The notes: generated by a model not told the origin, from the letters alone. DNA of 64,000 nt from Sphingomonas colocasiae (GCF_019880585.1 NZ_JAINVV010000013.1:186001-250000), one strand, 5' to 3'; shown: positions 36,538 to 54,261, numbered from the stretch's first letter. Numbers and translations: made by a program.

Positions 36538-37074
36538 ATGTCGCGCTGGTACATCATCCACGCCTATTCGGGCTTCGAGAACAAGGTCCGTGACTCGATC
36601 ATGGCCGAAGCGACGCGCATGGGGCTCGAAGCGCTCGTCGAATCCGTCGAGGTGCCGACCGAGACCGTGACCGAGGTTCGCCGCGGCAAGAAGATCCAGT
36701 CCGAACGCAAGTTCTTCCCCGGCTATGTGCTGGCGAAGCTGTCGATGAACGACGATGTCTATCACCTGGTGAAGAACACGCCGAAGGTGACGGGCTTCCT
36801 CGGCTCGTCGGGCAAGCCGCAGCCGATCAGCGAGGCGGAAGCCGCGCGCATCCTCAACACCAAGGAGGAAGCCGCCGCGGCGCCCAAGCACCAGATCAAG
36901 GTGGATTACGAGATCGGCGACAGCGTCAAGGTGCTCGATGGCCCCTTCGCCAGCTTCAACGGCATCGTCGAGGAACTGGATTTCGAGAAGAACCGCGTCA
37001 AGGTTTCGGTCTCGATCTTCGGCCGCGCCACCCCCGTCGAGCTCGATTTCGAGCAGGTCGAGCGCGCCAAGTAA
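36538..37074 (+). CDS. nusG: Transcription termination/antitermination factor NusG
   Basis: 178-residue NusG that binds RNA polymerase and links it to Rho and ribosomes. The NGN domain opens with WYIIHAYSGFENKVRDSI and has KIQSERKFFPGYVLAKL; the C-terminal KOW domain starts near 125 (VDYEIGDSVKVLDGPFASFNGIVEELD). The length is typical. It lies between secE and rplK. Confidence 0.97.
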   Translation: MSRWYIIHAYSGFENKVRDSIMAEATRMGLEALVESVEVPTETVTEVRRGKKIQSERKFFPGYVLAKLSMNDDVYHLVKNTPKVTGFLGSSGKPQPISEAEAARILNTKEEAAAAPKHQIKVDYEIGDSVKVLDGPFASFNGIVEELDFEKNRVKVSVSIFGRATPVELDFEQVERAK

Positions 37075-37195
37075 GAATTTGGGGGCATGCCCCCGAATGC
37101 CTGCGGGAGGGTCGCTTCGGCGTCCCGTCAAACCGCTAAGCTTGAAACTGGGCAAGGCCGTCGCGCCGGGCCCGACTACAGAGTGAGAATGGACA

Positions 37196-37627
37196 ATGGC
37201 TAAGAAGATAACGGGCTATATCAAGCTCCAGGTGCCCGCGGGCGCCGCCAATCCCTCCCCGCCGATCGGCCCTGCCCTGGGTCAGCGCGGCGTGAACATC
37301 ATGGAATTCTGCAAGGCGTTCAACGCGGCGACCGGCGATCTCGAAAAGAGCATGCCGATCCCGACGATCATCACCGTCTATGCGGATCGCAGCTTCAGCT
37401 TCGAAACCAAGACGCCGCCGGCGACCTACCTGATCAAGAAGGCCGCCGGTCTCAAGTCGGGTTCGAAGGAGCCCGGCAAGGTTTCCGCCGGAAAGATCGC
37501 GCGCTCAAAGCTGGCCGAGATCGCCGAAGTGAAGATGAAGGACCTGAACGCCAACGACATCGAGGCCGCGACCAAGATCATCGAAGGCTCCGCCCGCGCG
37601 ATGGGTCTCGAAGTGGTGGAGGGCTGA
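37196..37627 (+). CDS. rplK: 50S ribosomal protein L11
   Basis: 143-residue L11, which forms the GTPase-associated centre with 23S rRNA. The motifs [37 protein letters not shown] and the conserved C-terminal domain with [11 protein letters not shown] are clear. rplA starts 4 bases after its stop. Confidence 0.98.
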   Translation: MAKKITGYIKLQVPAGAANPSPPIGPALGQRGVNIMEFCKAFNAATGDLEKSMPIPTIITVYADRSFSFETKTPPATYLIKKAAGLKSGSKEPGKVSAGKIARSKLAEIAEVKMKDLNANDIEAATKIIEGSARAMGLEVVEG

Positions 37628-37631
37628 ACCA

Positions 37632-38330
37632 ATGGCATTTCAGAGCAAGAAGGCGAAGACGCTCGCCCAGACCATCGACCGTGACAAGCTGCACGGCGTC
37701 GACGAAGCGATCGCGCTGGTGAAGGCGAACGCGACGGCCAAGTTCGACGAGACCATCGAACTCGCGCTGAACCTGGGCGTCGACCCCCGCCACGCCGACC
37801 AGATGGTCCGCGGCGTCGTCACCCTGCCCAAGGGCACCGGCAAGACCGTTCGCGTCGGCGTGTTCGCCCGTGGCGACAAGGCCGAGGAAGCCAAGGCCGC
37901 CGGCGCCGACGTCGTCGGCGCGGAAGACCTGCTCGAGATCGTCCAGGGCGGCAAGATCGAGTTCGATCGCTGCATCGCGACCCCGGACATGATGGGCCTG
38001 GTCGGCCGCCTCGGCAAGGTGCTGGGCCCCAAGGGCCTGATGCCCAACCCGAAGCTCGGCACCGTGACCCCCAATGTCGGCGAAGCCGTCAAGGCCGCCA
38101 AGGGCGGTCAGGTCGAGTATCGCGTCGAAAAGGCCGGTATCATCCATTCGGGCATCGGCAAGGCGAGCTTCCCCGCCGAGGATCTGCGCGCGAACTTCGA
38201 CGCGCTGGTCGACGCGGTGATCAAGTCCAAGCCGTCGGGCGCGAAGGGCAAGTATGTCCGCAAGATCGCGCTGAGCTCCTCGATGGGCCCCGGCGTCAAG
38301 GTCGACACGGCCGAAGTCGCCGCGGCGTAA
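37632..38330 (+). CDS. rplA: 50S ribosomal protein L1
   Basis: 232-residue L1 of the ribosome stalk; it can also repress translation of its own L11-L1 mRNA. The family stretch [50 protein letters not shown] is present. A terminator follows the stop. Confidence 0.98.
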   Translation: MAFQSKKAKTLAQTIDRDKLHGVDEAIALVKANATAKFDETIELALNLGVDPRHADQMVRGVVTLPKGTGKTVRVGVFARGDKAEEAKAAGADVVGAEDLLEIVQGGKIEFDRCIATPDMMGLVGRLGKVLGPKGLMPNPKLGTVTPNVGEAVKAAKGGQVEYRVEKAGIIHSGIGKASFPAEDLRANFDALVDAVIKSKPSGAKGKYVRKIALSSSMGPGVKVDTAEVAAA

Positions 38331-38355
38331 GCCGGCGATCCCGACAGAAACAGGG

Positions 38356-38386
38356 AGGCCGGGGCGCGAGCTCCGGCCTTTTTGTT
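38356..38386 (+). terminator. Intrinsic terminator after rplA
   Basis: Stem AGGCCGGGGC (38356-38365) with GCTCCGGCCT (38370-38379), one G-T pair, loop GCGA, then TTTTTGTT. It separates rplKA from rplJL. Confidence 0.8.
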
Positions 38387-38506
38387 GGTGGGGATGACCT
38401 CTCGTCACGCCACCCCATCAACATGGCGCCTGATCCCCGCGCCGTTTGAACTGAGCCCATCGAAGCCCTGCAGCAGCCCGACTTCGCGGGATCGGACCGC
38501 TTCTCC

Positions 38507-38534
38507 TTGACCCCGCCCCTGAATCTGCTATGCG
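38507..38534 (+). promoter_or_regulatory. Candidate rplJL promoter
   Basis: TTGACC (38507-38512) and TATGCG (38529-38534) are spaced by 16 bases, preceded by a TG-C extended -10 pattern. It lies between the rplA terminator and rplJ. Confidence 0.5.
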
Positions 38535-38689
38535 CCGCGCCTTGATCATTGGGCTCGCCCGATGATCATGCCGTCCGAGACAGTTGGTGAAGGCGATCCG
38601 GCCTTCTTAATATCCAGCCTAGACGGGGAACAGTTTTCCGCCCGCGTCGCGCCTTGTGCGCCCGCCGGGCTTCTGCCGACAGGCAGGTG

Positions 38690-38760
38690 ACCATTCCCCT
38701 CGGACTTGTATCGCCCGCGGCTTGCCGCGGGTTTAGCCGCTTGCCGGATTTCCGGCAGGC
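38690..38760 (+). promoter_or_regulatory. rplJ leader with two hairpins
   Basis: The rplA-rplJ gap is about 445 bases. Near its end are CCCGCGG/CCGCGGG (38714-38731) and TGCCGGA/TCCGGCA (38742-38757), 19 bases before the rplJ start. L10(L12) binds its own leader in other bacteria; these stems are where such control would be looked for. Confidence 0.4.
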
Positions 38761-38775
38761 ATAGTGGAGAATGGC

Positions 38776-39291
38776 ATGGATCGTGCTCAAAAAGCCGAGC
38801 TGGTCGCAACGCTGAACCGCACCTTCACCGAGACCAGCGTGGTGGTTGTCACCCGCAATCTCGGCCTCACCGTGGCGCAGTCCACGGCGCTCAGGACGAA
38901 GATGCGCGACGCTGGCGCCAGCTACAAGGTCGCGAAGAACAAGCTTGCCAAGCTCGCAATCGAGGGCACCGCCTACGCCCCCATCAGCGATCTGCTGACG
39001 GGCCCGACGGCGCTCGGCACCTCCGCCGATCCGGTGGCACCTGCAAAGGTGATCGTGGAGTTCGCGAAGACCAACGACAAGTTGGAAATCGTGGGCGGCG
39101 CGATGGGCGAGACGCTTCTCGATGCAGAGGGAATCAAGGCGCTCGCCGCGCTGCCCTCGCTTGACGAACTGCGCGCCAAGATCGTGGGCCTCGTCGTTGC
39201 ACCCGCAACCAAGCTCGCGACCATCACTCAGGCACCGGCGGCTCAGATCGCCCGCGTCCTTTCCGCGCATGCGGAAAAGGAAGCCGCCTGA
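38776..39291 (+). CDS. rplJ: 50S ribosomal protein L10
   Basis: 171-residue L10, base of the L7/L12 stalk. MDRAQKAELVATLNRTFTETSVVVVTRN is typical of alphaproteobacterial L10, and the C-terminal helix (QIARVLSAHAEKEAA) anchors L7/L12. The ATG at 38776 with GGAG 6 bases upstream is preferred over the GTG at 38764. Confidence 0.96.
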   Translation: MDRAQKAELVATLNRTFTETSVVVVTRNLGLTVAQSTALRTKMRDAGASYKVAKNKLAKLAIEGTAYAPISDLLTGPTALGTSADPVAPAKVIVEFAKTNDKLEIVGGAMGETLLDAEGIKALAALPSLDELRAKIVGLVVAPATKLATITQAPAAQIARVLSAHAEKEAA

Positions 39292-39344
39292 TCACCTGAC
39301 TGAAACCCGAATGGCGGGCCGATGCCCGCATATGGAGACTACAC

Positions 39345-39719
39345 ATGGCAGACCTGAACAAGCTCGTTGACGATCTTTCGGCCCTCACCGTTCTCGAGGC
39401 GGCCGAGCTCTCGAAGCTCCTCGAAGAAAAGTGGGGCGTTTCGGCCGCTGCTGCGGTTGCGGCTGCGCCGGCTCAGGGTGGCCCCGCCGCTCCGGCCGCT
39501 GAAGAGAAGACCGAGTTCGACGTCGTCCTCGTCAGCGACGGTGGCAAGAAGATCAACGTCATCAAGGAAGTCCGCGCGATCACCAACCTGGGCCTGACCG
39601 AAGCCAAGGCGCTGGTCGAGTCGGCTCCGAAGGCGATCAAGGAAGGCATCAGCAAGGACGAGGCCGAGAAGCTGAAGAAGCAGCTCGAAGAGGCCGGCGC
39701 GACCGTCGAACTGAAGTAA
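39345..39719 (+). CDS. rplL: 50S ribosomal protein L7/L12
   Basis: 124-residue stalk protein that recruits translation GTPases. The N-terminal dimerisation helix ([27 protein letters not shown]), the Ala-rich hinge and the C-terminal domain ([43 protein letters not shown]) are all present. GGAG lies before the ATG. Confidence 0.97.
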   Translation: MADLNKLVDDLSALTVLEAAELSKLLEEKWGVSAAAAVAAAPAQGGPAAPAAEEKTEFDVVLVSDGGKKINVIKEVRAITNLGLTEAKALVESAPKAIKEGISKDEAEKLKKQLEEAGATVELK

Positions 39720-39790
39720 GTTCGCACGTACGCCTCCAGCGCGACTGGCGCCTGATCCACGCGATCGGGCTTCAGGCTGGAACGGACACG

Positions 39791-39822
39791 GAAAGGGCGG
39801 CTCCGCATGGAGCCGCCCTTTC
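39791..39822. terminator. Bidirectional terminator between rplL and the inverted gene
   Basis: Perfect 13-bp stem AAAGGGCGGCTCC / GGAGCCGCCCTTT with loop GCAT. T-rich bases follow in both directions (TTTCTCGTT on plus, TTTCCGTG on minus), so it should end rplL from the left and the convergent gene from the right. Confidence 0.75.
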
Positions 39823-39849
39823 TCGTTATCCGGAACCGCCGGGCGATCG

Positions 39850-41154
39850 TCAGGCGTGCTGCGGCTCCGCATGGAGGCGCGCATCGATATCCTCGTGCAT
39901 GCCCGTCGGCCGGTCGGTCGAGAAGCCCTCGATCACCTCGCCGCGCGCCAAGCCGATCTCGAAGGACGCCGATGTGCGCCCTTCCCCGCCGCCCGGCAGG
40001 GTGTAACGGGCATCGGCGACCAGCACCGGCAACACGCTGCCATCCACGCCATGATCGGTCGGCAGAGCGATCGCCGCCTCGATCCGAGTGCCGTCACCCG
40101 GCGCAAGCGTGACCTCGGACAGCTTCGCCCCGGCGGGCGGATCGATCAGGAGTTGCTCCATCTCCGATTCCTGCGCCGAGCCGGCGGCGAACATCCATGT
40201 CGAAATGCGCACGTCGCGGGCAGGCACATCGCCCGCATTGCTGACGGTCAGCTCGAATTCGACCACCGCGTCGTCGCGATTGGTGCCGGCGCGCATCGGG
40301 CGCATCATCAGTTCCAGCCAGGGCCGCCCCGCCGGCGCATCCGATGCCGCGACCATCGCGTCGATATCCGCGCTGTCGGGTTCGCCGACGGACACCTTGT
40401 CGATCTCGCCGATCGGATCGGCCGAATGCGTTTCGGCGACGACCAGATCCGGCCGGGGGGCTGCGGGAACATGGAGCGCCGCCGCCGGCACGACCGGCGC
40501 GGCCGCGGTCATCGCGTCGGGCACGGGCTCGACGAACGGCGCGGGCACAGGCTCCTCATACTCCCCGTCGAAATACCCCTCCACCCCCTCATATTCGGCT
40601 TCGCGGCGACGGCGCCAGGCGAGCAACCCGGCGATCGCGCCGATCACCGCAAGCCCGAGAACCAGCCAGAGCCACGGCGTATTGCCGGTTTCGGCCGGTG
40701 CCGGAGCGACAGGATCGGCGGCTACGGGGCCGGTCGCGACCGGATCGATCGGCTGCGGCGCGATCTCGGCAGCCGGCGCCACCGGCGCCGGAACAGGCGT
40801 GAGCGCGGGCGTGGCGGCAGCCGGCACGGCGACCGTGGCCGCCGCCACGGGCGCAGCGGGCTTCACATCCCGCACGCGCGGCCGTGGCGCGGGTCGCTCG
40901 GCCGTGCGACGCTGTGGCGCTGCCGCCGGTTGCTCGACCTCGGCGACGGGCGCCGGACTGGGCACGACCGAGACCACGGGCGGCGGGGCGACCTGTGGCG
41001 TGGGCGCCGCCGTGGTGACCACCGGTGGGGGTACGGTCTGCGCGGGCACCGGCAAGGGCTGGATATCCTGCGCGAACGACGGGGTTGCGGGGAGCGCGAC
41101 GGCCGCCAACAGCATGGCAATCGCGGGGCGATGGGGGTTCGAATGCTGCTTCAT
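39850..41154 (-). CDS. Membrane protein with Pro/Ala-rich linker, inserted between rplL and rpoB
   Basis: 434-residue protein of no recognised family. A signal peptide (ending PSFAQD, about residue 26) is followed by a Pro/Ala/Val-rich linker, one transmembrane helix (WLWLVLGLAVIGAIAGLLAW, about 160-182) and a basic RRRR stop-transfer. Most of the C-terminal half resembles a beta-sandwich of the kind that recognises structure outside the membrane (VVEFELTVSNAGDVPARDVRISTWMF). Topology predicts this half in the cytoplasm if the signal is cleaved. Its opposite orientation inside the rplL-rpoB junction is unusual. Confidence 0.72.
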   Translation of the reverse strand: MKQHSNPHRPAIAMLLAAVALPATPSFAQDIQPLPVPAQTVPPPVVTTAAPTPQVAPPPVVSVVPSPAPVAEVEQPAAAPQRRTAERPAPRPRVRDVKPAAPVAAATVAVPAAATPALTPVPAPVAPAAEIAPQPIDPVATGPVAADPVAPAPAETGNTPWLWLVLGLAVIGAIAGLLAWRRRREAEYEGVEGYFDGEYEEPVPAPFVEPVPDAMTAAAPVVPAAALHVPAAPRPDLVVAETHSADPIGEIDKVSVGEPDSADIDAMVAASDAPAGRPWLELMMRPMRAGTNRDDAVVEFELTVSNAGDVPARDVRISTWMFAAGSAQESEMEQLLIDPPAGAKLSEVTLAPGDGTRIEAAIALPTDHGVDGSVLPVLVADARYTLPGGGEGRTSASFEIGLARGEVIEGFSTDRPTGMHEDIDARLHAEPQHA

Positions 41155-41255
41155 GACAGGCCGACAACGATTTTCGTGGAGGTCCGGGCTCCGCTCGTCG
41201 CAGAAACTGCGATGGATCGTTCCATCCCGACGCCCGGCCGAGGATGGATGGCGGT

Positions 41256-41284
41256 TTGACATCGCCGCACCCGCCCCCTATATC
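41256..41284 (+). promoter_or_regulatory. Near-consensus promoter ahead of rpoB
   Basis: TTGACA (41256-41261), a 17-base spacer and TATATC (41279-41284) give a nearly ideal sigma-70-type promoter in the 313-base gap between the inverted gene and rpoB. The start would be near 41291, leaving a leader of about 175 bases. Confidence 0.65.
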
Positions 41285-41467
41285 GCGCCTCTTCACCACA
41301 GCCTTTCGGGAAATGATGCGCCGTCGCGCAGCGCATCGGACGAATGGATCGGCTGGGGTTCCAGGACGCCGAAGCTGCTGTTTTTCCGGACGGAAAGACT
41401 GCGGCTTTTGGCGTTTTTGCGCCGAAGAATTCTGACTGACGCAACCGACCGATAGGGCAAAACCGAC

Positions 41468-45619
<4,152 letters not shown>

Positions 45620-45690
45620 CGGACGGCGTGCCGCCCATGGCGGCACGCTTCCTCCGCCCGGAAATTTGACCCTTCATAAGGGACTGAGAC

Positions 45691-49944
<4,254 letters not shown>

Positions 49945-49968
49945 GCTCAACGCCGAACTGGCTTCAAG

Positions 49969-50001
49969 AAACCCCGCCGGAGCGATCCGGCGGGGTTTTT
50001 C
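49969..50001 (+). terminator. Intrinsic terminator after rpoC
   Basis: AACCCCGCCGG (49970-49980) pairs with CCGGCGGGGTT around the loop AGCGAT, followed by TTTTTC. Confidence 0.88.
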
Positions 50002-50077
50002 TTTGGCCCTGACGCGATTGCGGCATTCCCTTGTTTCGTGCGACCAACGTCGAGGATCCGAACTGAGGGCGCCCCGC

Positions 50078-52129
50078 ATGAAACCCATCGCATTCGCAAC
50101 CATGGCCGCGCTGATCGCCATCGCCTCCCCCGCCGCCGCGCATGGGGACACGCCGCAAACGGCGGAGGCGGGCCTGGCCGAAGCCGCGCTCGCCAAGCCG
50201 CCGGCGGACGCGCGCAAATGGCGCATCACCTCCAGCGCCGGTCCGCATGGCGAGATCAGCCTGTGGACGGCCGCGGACGGCAGTCGATGGTCGCGCCAGA
50301 GCCTGTTGCTGCGCGGCTTCAAGACCGAGATCGACCAGCGCTTCACGCTCGCGCCCGATGGCGGGTTCGAGACGATCGAGATCCGGGGCAGCACGCCACA
50401 GGGCAATGCCGCTGAGAGCTATTCGGCCAGATCCGGATACAGGACGCCCGTCGACAATGGCCCGCCCGCCCCCGCCGGCACGCTCTACATGCCCTTTGGC
50501 GGCACGATCGACATCCTCGCCCATGCCGTCGAAACCCTGCGCAAGGCGCCGGGCGGCACCTTGCCGCTCGGCCCCTCCGGCCGCGCGACCATCTCCGAGT
50601 TGACCAGGGCCACGATCTCGAACGGCCGGACGAGCAAGACGCTGACAGCCTATGCCGTTGGCGGCTTCAGCCTGTCTCCCATGCCCGTCTGGTTCGACGG
50701 CGACCGCTTCTTCGGCATGGCGAGCTACCTGGCCTTCCTGCCCGACGGTTGGGAATCCGCCGCGCCGGCACTGATGAAAGCGCAGGACGAGGCGCTGGCC
50801 GCCCAAGCCCCCGCATTGCTCGCCAGGATCGCACCCAAGGCGACCGCGCCCGTCGCCTTCCGCAATGTCCGCCTCTACGATGCCGAGCGCCGGGCGTGGC
50901 GCGACGGCATGAGCCTGGTTGCCGACAAGGGCCGCATCGTCGCGGTGGGCGCGGCCGCGTCGGTGACGATCCCGGCGGGCGCGACGGTCTTCGACGGCGC
51001 CGGCAAGACGCTCGTGCCGGGGCTGTGGGACAGCCATATGCATTATGGCGACGACGCCACCGGCCCATTGCTGCTGGCGCAGGGCATCACCAACGTCCGC
51101 GACCCCGGCAACGATGTCGAGACCGGATCGGCGCGGCGCGCGCGGATCGAGGCGGGCACGCTGCTCGGGCCGCACAGCGTGCCATCCATGCTCATCGACG
51201 GCGCCGGCCCGCTCGCCGCCCAGGGCGCGGTGACGGTTTCCGACGAAGCAGGCGCGCTGGCGGCGGTCCGCCGCGCCAAGCAACTCGGCTTTTTCGGCGT
51301 GAAACTCTACGGCTCGCTCGACCCCAGGCTGGTCAAGCCGATCGCGGCGGAAGCGCATCGGCTGGGCCTGCGCGTCCATGGCCATATCCAGCGCACGCGC
51401 CGCCCCGCGGAGGCGGTCGCCGACGGCTATGACGAGATCACCCATATCAACTGGGTGATCATGCAGGGCATGCCGCAATCGGTCATCGACCAGTCGAACG
51501 GGCTGCAGCGCTTCTACGGCCCCTATCGCTACGGCCCCACGCTCGATTTCAAGGCGGAGCCGATGGACTCCTTCCTGGCCGAACTCGCCCGTCGCAAGAT
51601 CACGATCGATCCCACCGTCGCGACCTTCGAAGGCGATTACATGCCGCGCGGCGAACTGCCGCCCGCCTATCGCCCCTTTGCCGGCACCCTGCCGCCCCAG
51701 GTGGATCGCGGATTGCGCGGCGGCGGGCTCGCCCCCACGCCCGAGGTTTCCACCGCGCAGATCGAGAAGGGCATCGGCGCCTACAAGCGCATGGTGAAGG
51801 AACTGCACGATCGCGGCATTCCGATCGTCGCCGGCACGGACGGTTATGGCATCGAGCTGGTCCGCGACCTGGAACTCTATGTCGAAGCGGGCTTGAGCCC
51901 CGCCGATTCGCTCGCCACCGCGACCATCGTTCCGGCGACGCAATTCGGCATGGGCGCCGAAACCGGATCGCTGACGGTGGGCAAGCGCGCCGATCTGTTC
52001 CTCGTCTCGGGCGATCCGTCGCAACGGATCGGCGACCTCCGCCATGTCGAGGTCGTGATGCATGACGGCCGGCTGATGAAGGCCGGCGATCTCCGGGCGG
52101 CGGCGGGGTTGAGCGGCCCGCCACGCTGA
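50078..52129 (+). CDS. Secreted amidohydrolase-family protein with an N-terminal extension
   Basis: 683-residue exported protein. Signal peptide (ALIAIASPAAAHG), then about 240 residues of an unrecognised domain, then an amidohydrolase fold from about 265 (NVRLYDAERRAWRDGMSLVADKGRIVAVG). The metal motif HMHYGDD is near 318, with the usual lysine (FFGVKLYGSLD), His (VHGHIQ, THINWV) and Asp (AGTDGYGIE) motifs following, and the C-terminal GSLTVGKRADLFLVSGDP. It resembles imidazolonepropionase-like hydrolases; the substrate is unknown. Confidence 0.86.
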   Translation: MKPIAFATMAALIAIASPAAAHGDTPQTAEAGLAEAALAKPPADARKWRITSSAGPHGEISLWTAADGSRWSRQSLLLRGFKTEIDQRFTLAPDGGFETIEIRGSTPQGNAAESYSARSGYRTPVDNGPPAPAGTLYMPFGGTIDILAHAVETLRKAPGGTLPLGPSGRATISELTRATISNGRTSKTLTAYAVGGFSLSPMPVWFDGDRFFGMASYLAFLPDGWESAAPALMKAQDEALAAQAPALLARIAPKATAPVAFRNVRLYDAERRAWRDGMSLVADKGRIVAVGAAASVTIPAGATVFDGAGKTLVPGLWDSHMHYGDDATGPLLLAQGITNVRDPGNDVETGSARRARIEAGTLLGPHSVPSMLIDGAGPLAAQGAVTVSDEAGALAAVRRAKQLGFFGVKLYGSLDPRLVKPIAAEAHRLGLRVHGHIQRTRRPAEAVADGYDEITHINWVIMQGMPQSVIDQSNGLQRFYGPYRYGPTLDFKAEPMDSFLAELARRKITIDPTVATFEGDYMPRGELPPAYRPFAGTLPPQVDRGLRGGGLAPTPEVSTAQIEKGIGAYKRMVKELHDRGIPIVAGTDGYGIELVRDLELYVEAGLSPADSLATATIVPATQFGMGAETGSLTVGKRADLFLVSGDPSQRIGDLRHVEVVMHDGRLMKAGDLRAAAGLSGPPR

Positions 52130-52299
52130 CGCATTCCCCCGGAAAGGCGGCCGGGCTGTGACCGAGCGCACGGCGTTCCGGCCGCTCATCCCGGACTCCC
52201 AACATCTCGCCGCAAGACGGCCCGTTTCGGCGCCCGCCCCTATTTTCCCCCGGCGAACTTCCCGGCAAGCAAGCTGGCAGGGACGCAAAGGGGGATTCG

Positions 52300-52857
52300 A
52301 TGACATCGCGAGCTGCAAAGGCGCTTCTCGGCGCACTGGCTGTTCTCGGCGCGGCGTTCGCCGCCGTCTCGCCCGCTTCCGCGCAATTCTGGCAGTGCGC
52401 GCCCTATGCCCGCGAGATTTCCGGCATCCAGATCCGCGGCAACGCGAACACCTGGTGGGATCAGGCGGCCGGCAAGTACGAGCGCGGCCATGAACCCAAG
52501 ATCGGATCGGTGCTCGCGCTCAAGTCCTTCGGCCGCATGCGTGTCGGCCATGTCGCGATGGTCAGCAAGATCGTCTCCGACCGCGAAGTGCTGCTCACCC
52601 ATGCCAACTGGTCGCGCGGTGGCGCGATCGAGCGCAATGTTCGCGCGATCGACGTTTCCGAAGCCGGCGACTGGAGCAAGGTGAAGGTGTGGTACGCCCC
52701 GATGGGTGACCTCGGCCTGACCGCCTATCCCGCCTATGGCTTCATCTACGCGGATGGCGATGACGGCGATGTCGCCCCCGCCCCGGCCAGGAAGTTGCAG
52801 TTCACCGAGAATCGGCTGGCCAGCATCGGCACGCTGATCGACGGCCTCCGGAACTGA
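52300..52857 (+). CDS. Secreted CHAP-domain protein
   Basis: 185-residue exported protein with a signal peptide (LLGALAVLGAAFAAVSPASA, cleaved near 28). The CHAP catalytic residues are recognisable: C33 (QFWQCAPYAREISG) and H84 (MRVGHVAMVSK), with Asn/Glu further on in the HANWSRGG stretch. CHAP enzymes are cysteine amidases or endopeptidases acting mainly on peptidoglycan. A hairpin/T-run terminator follows at 52902. Confidence 0.88.
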   Translation: MTSRAAKALLGALAVLGAAFAAVSPASAQFWQCAPYAREISGIQIRGNANTWWDQAAGKYERGHEPKIGSVLALKSFGRMRVGHVAMVSKIVSDREVLLTHANWSRGGAIERNVRAIDVSEAGDWSKVKVWYAPMGDLGLTAYPAYGFIYADGDDGDVAPAPARKLQFTENRLASIGTLIDGLRN

Positions 52858-52901
52858 TCCGGACCGTCCTCCCCGCGAGAGCCGAACCCCTTCGCCCGAG
52901 C

Positions 52902-52949
52902 CCCCGCTATCAAGGCAAAGCACAGGTTCGCTTTCGCGGGGTATTTTTT
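52902..52949 (+). terminator. Intrinsic terminator after the CHAP gene
   Basis: Outer stem CCCCGC (52902-52907) / GCGGGG (52936-52941) with inner AAAGC/GCTTT, followed by ATTTTTT. It ends about 90 bases after the stop. Confidence 0.6.
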
Positions 52950-53044
52950 GGACATCGCAAAGCCTTCGCCGCCGGCTGATCGCCGACGGCGGATTTCGTC
53001 TTTATGCGGGCAACCCGACGAGCCCGGCTCGCCAAGCCCCGATA

Positions 53045-53320
53045 TTATTCCTGATCGGTCGCCGGATCCTCGGCGGCGTCGCTCTCCGCCTCGAACCATG
53101 CCTCGACGGGGCCGCTGAGCTTGATCGTCAGCGGCTTGCCGCGACGATCGAGCGACTTGCCCGCCTGGACGCGGATCCAGCCTTCGGAGATGCAATATTC
53201 CTCGACATTGGTCTTCTCGACGCCCTTGAAGCGGATGCCGACGCCGCGCTGCAACAGCGCGGGATCGTGGAAGGGGCTGTCCGGATCGACCGACAGGCGG
53301 TCGGGAGGGGTGTCGCTCAC
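53045..53320 (-). CDS. DUF3297 family protein
   Basis: 91-residue soluble protein. The segment HDPALLQRGVGIRFKGVEKTNVEEYCISEGWIRVQAGKSLDRRGKPLTIKLSGPVEAWFE matches the DUF3297 pattern of alphaproteobacteria; function unknown. The start is GTG at 53320 with a weak site (GGGAAG). It precedes no gene on its strand closely. Confidence 0.8.
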   Translation of the reverse strand: MSDTPPDRLSVDPDSPFHDPALLQRGVGIRFKGVEKTNVEEYCISEGWIRVQAGKSLDRRGKPLTIKLSGPVEAWFEAESDAAEDPATDQE

Positions 53321-53415
53321 TGAATGTCTTCCCGATGAGATGATGGCGCGGTCCCTAAAGCGAGCGTGCGGTCATCGTCAATGGCAGCAGGGCCGAATGC
53401 GATGCGCCGACATGA

Positions 53416-54261
53416 TCAACCCGTGACTTCGCAGAAAACCTGCCGGATCGCGCCCGCACGCACCAGCGAGACGAAGCGCGACACGGCGGCGCCATTGTCC
53501 GTGATCGGCGTGACCGGATCGGGTTCGGCCGCTGCACGGCTCGCACGCACGAGATTGATCGCCTGCGCCGGATGGGTGGTGAGCACCCTGCCCCGCCGGT
53601 CGCTCGACGCCGAATTGATGCCGACGACCCGGCCGAACCGATCGAGCGTCGGCCCGCCACTGATGCCGCCCAGCGTGTGATCGAATTCGGGCATGCGATC
53701 GACCTCCGCCCAGGCGAGAATGGGTTGCGCCGTCCCGCCCGCGCGCACCGCATTGGCCTCGCCGATGAAGCGGCTGTGGATCACGGCCGGGCGCCCGGCC
53801 GGAAAGCCCATATGATATCCGTCGTCCCCGCGGCGCGGAATCTCACGCGCGAGCGGCAGCGCGACGCCGCTCGGCAAGCCATCGGCGATGATCGCCGCGT
53901 CGCTCACCGCGCTGGCGACGACGCGGTCGACACGTTCGGCCCGGTCGGGCGCGGTGGCGAGCCCGATCAGATTGCAGCCGTTCACGACATGCTCGGCGGT
54001 CAGCCACAATCCGTTGCGCGCGATCGCGAAGGCCGTGCCCTGGCTGTCGCGCGGCGGCCCCGGATCCTCGATGCCATATTGCGGCGCCATCTCCGATGGC
54101 GGAACCACGGGAATCTCCCCATTCGCGCCCGCTTCCGGTATCGCGGGCCGGCGCACCTCGACATCCGGCGCATCGCGACCGCCGTCGAAGGTGAGCACGG
54201 CGCCGATGAACAGCGCGAGCAGGATGGGAAAGGCGCAGCCGCCGCGCCGCCCGGATGCCAT
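53416..54261 (-). CDS. Trypsin-like serine protease, membrane-anchored
   Basis: 281-residue protein with an N-terminal signal anchor (FPILLALFIGAVLTF), then a linker and a chymotrypsin-fold protease. The triad is H91 (TAEHVVNG), D121 (VSDAAII) and S201 (GISGGP). The S1 pocket motif GGISGGPTLDR with a preceding DHTLGG is Deg-like, but no PDZ domain is present. Its ATG overlaps the DUF350 stop by one base, so the two are coupled. Function probably in envelope quality control, inferred. Confidence 0.87.
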   Translation of the reverse strand: MASGRRGGCAFPILLALFIGAVLTFDGGRDAPDVEVRRPAIPEAGANGEIPVVPPSEMAPQYGIEDPGPPRDSQGTAFAIARNGLWLTAEHVVNGCNLIGLATAPDRAERVDRVVASAVSDAAIIADGLPSGVALPLAREIPRRGDDGYHMGFPAGRPAVIHSRFIGEANAVRAGGTAQPILAWAEVDRMPEFDHTLGGISGGPTLDRFGRVVGINSASSDRRGRVLTTHPAQAINLVRASRAAAEPDPVTPITDNGAAVSRFVSLVRAGAIRQVFCEVTG

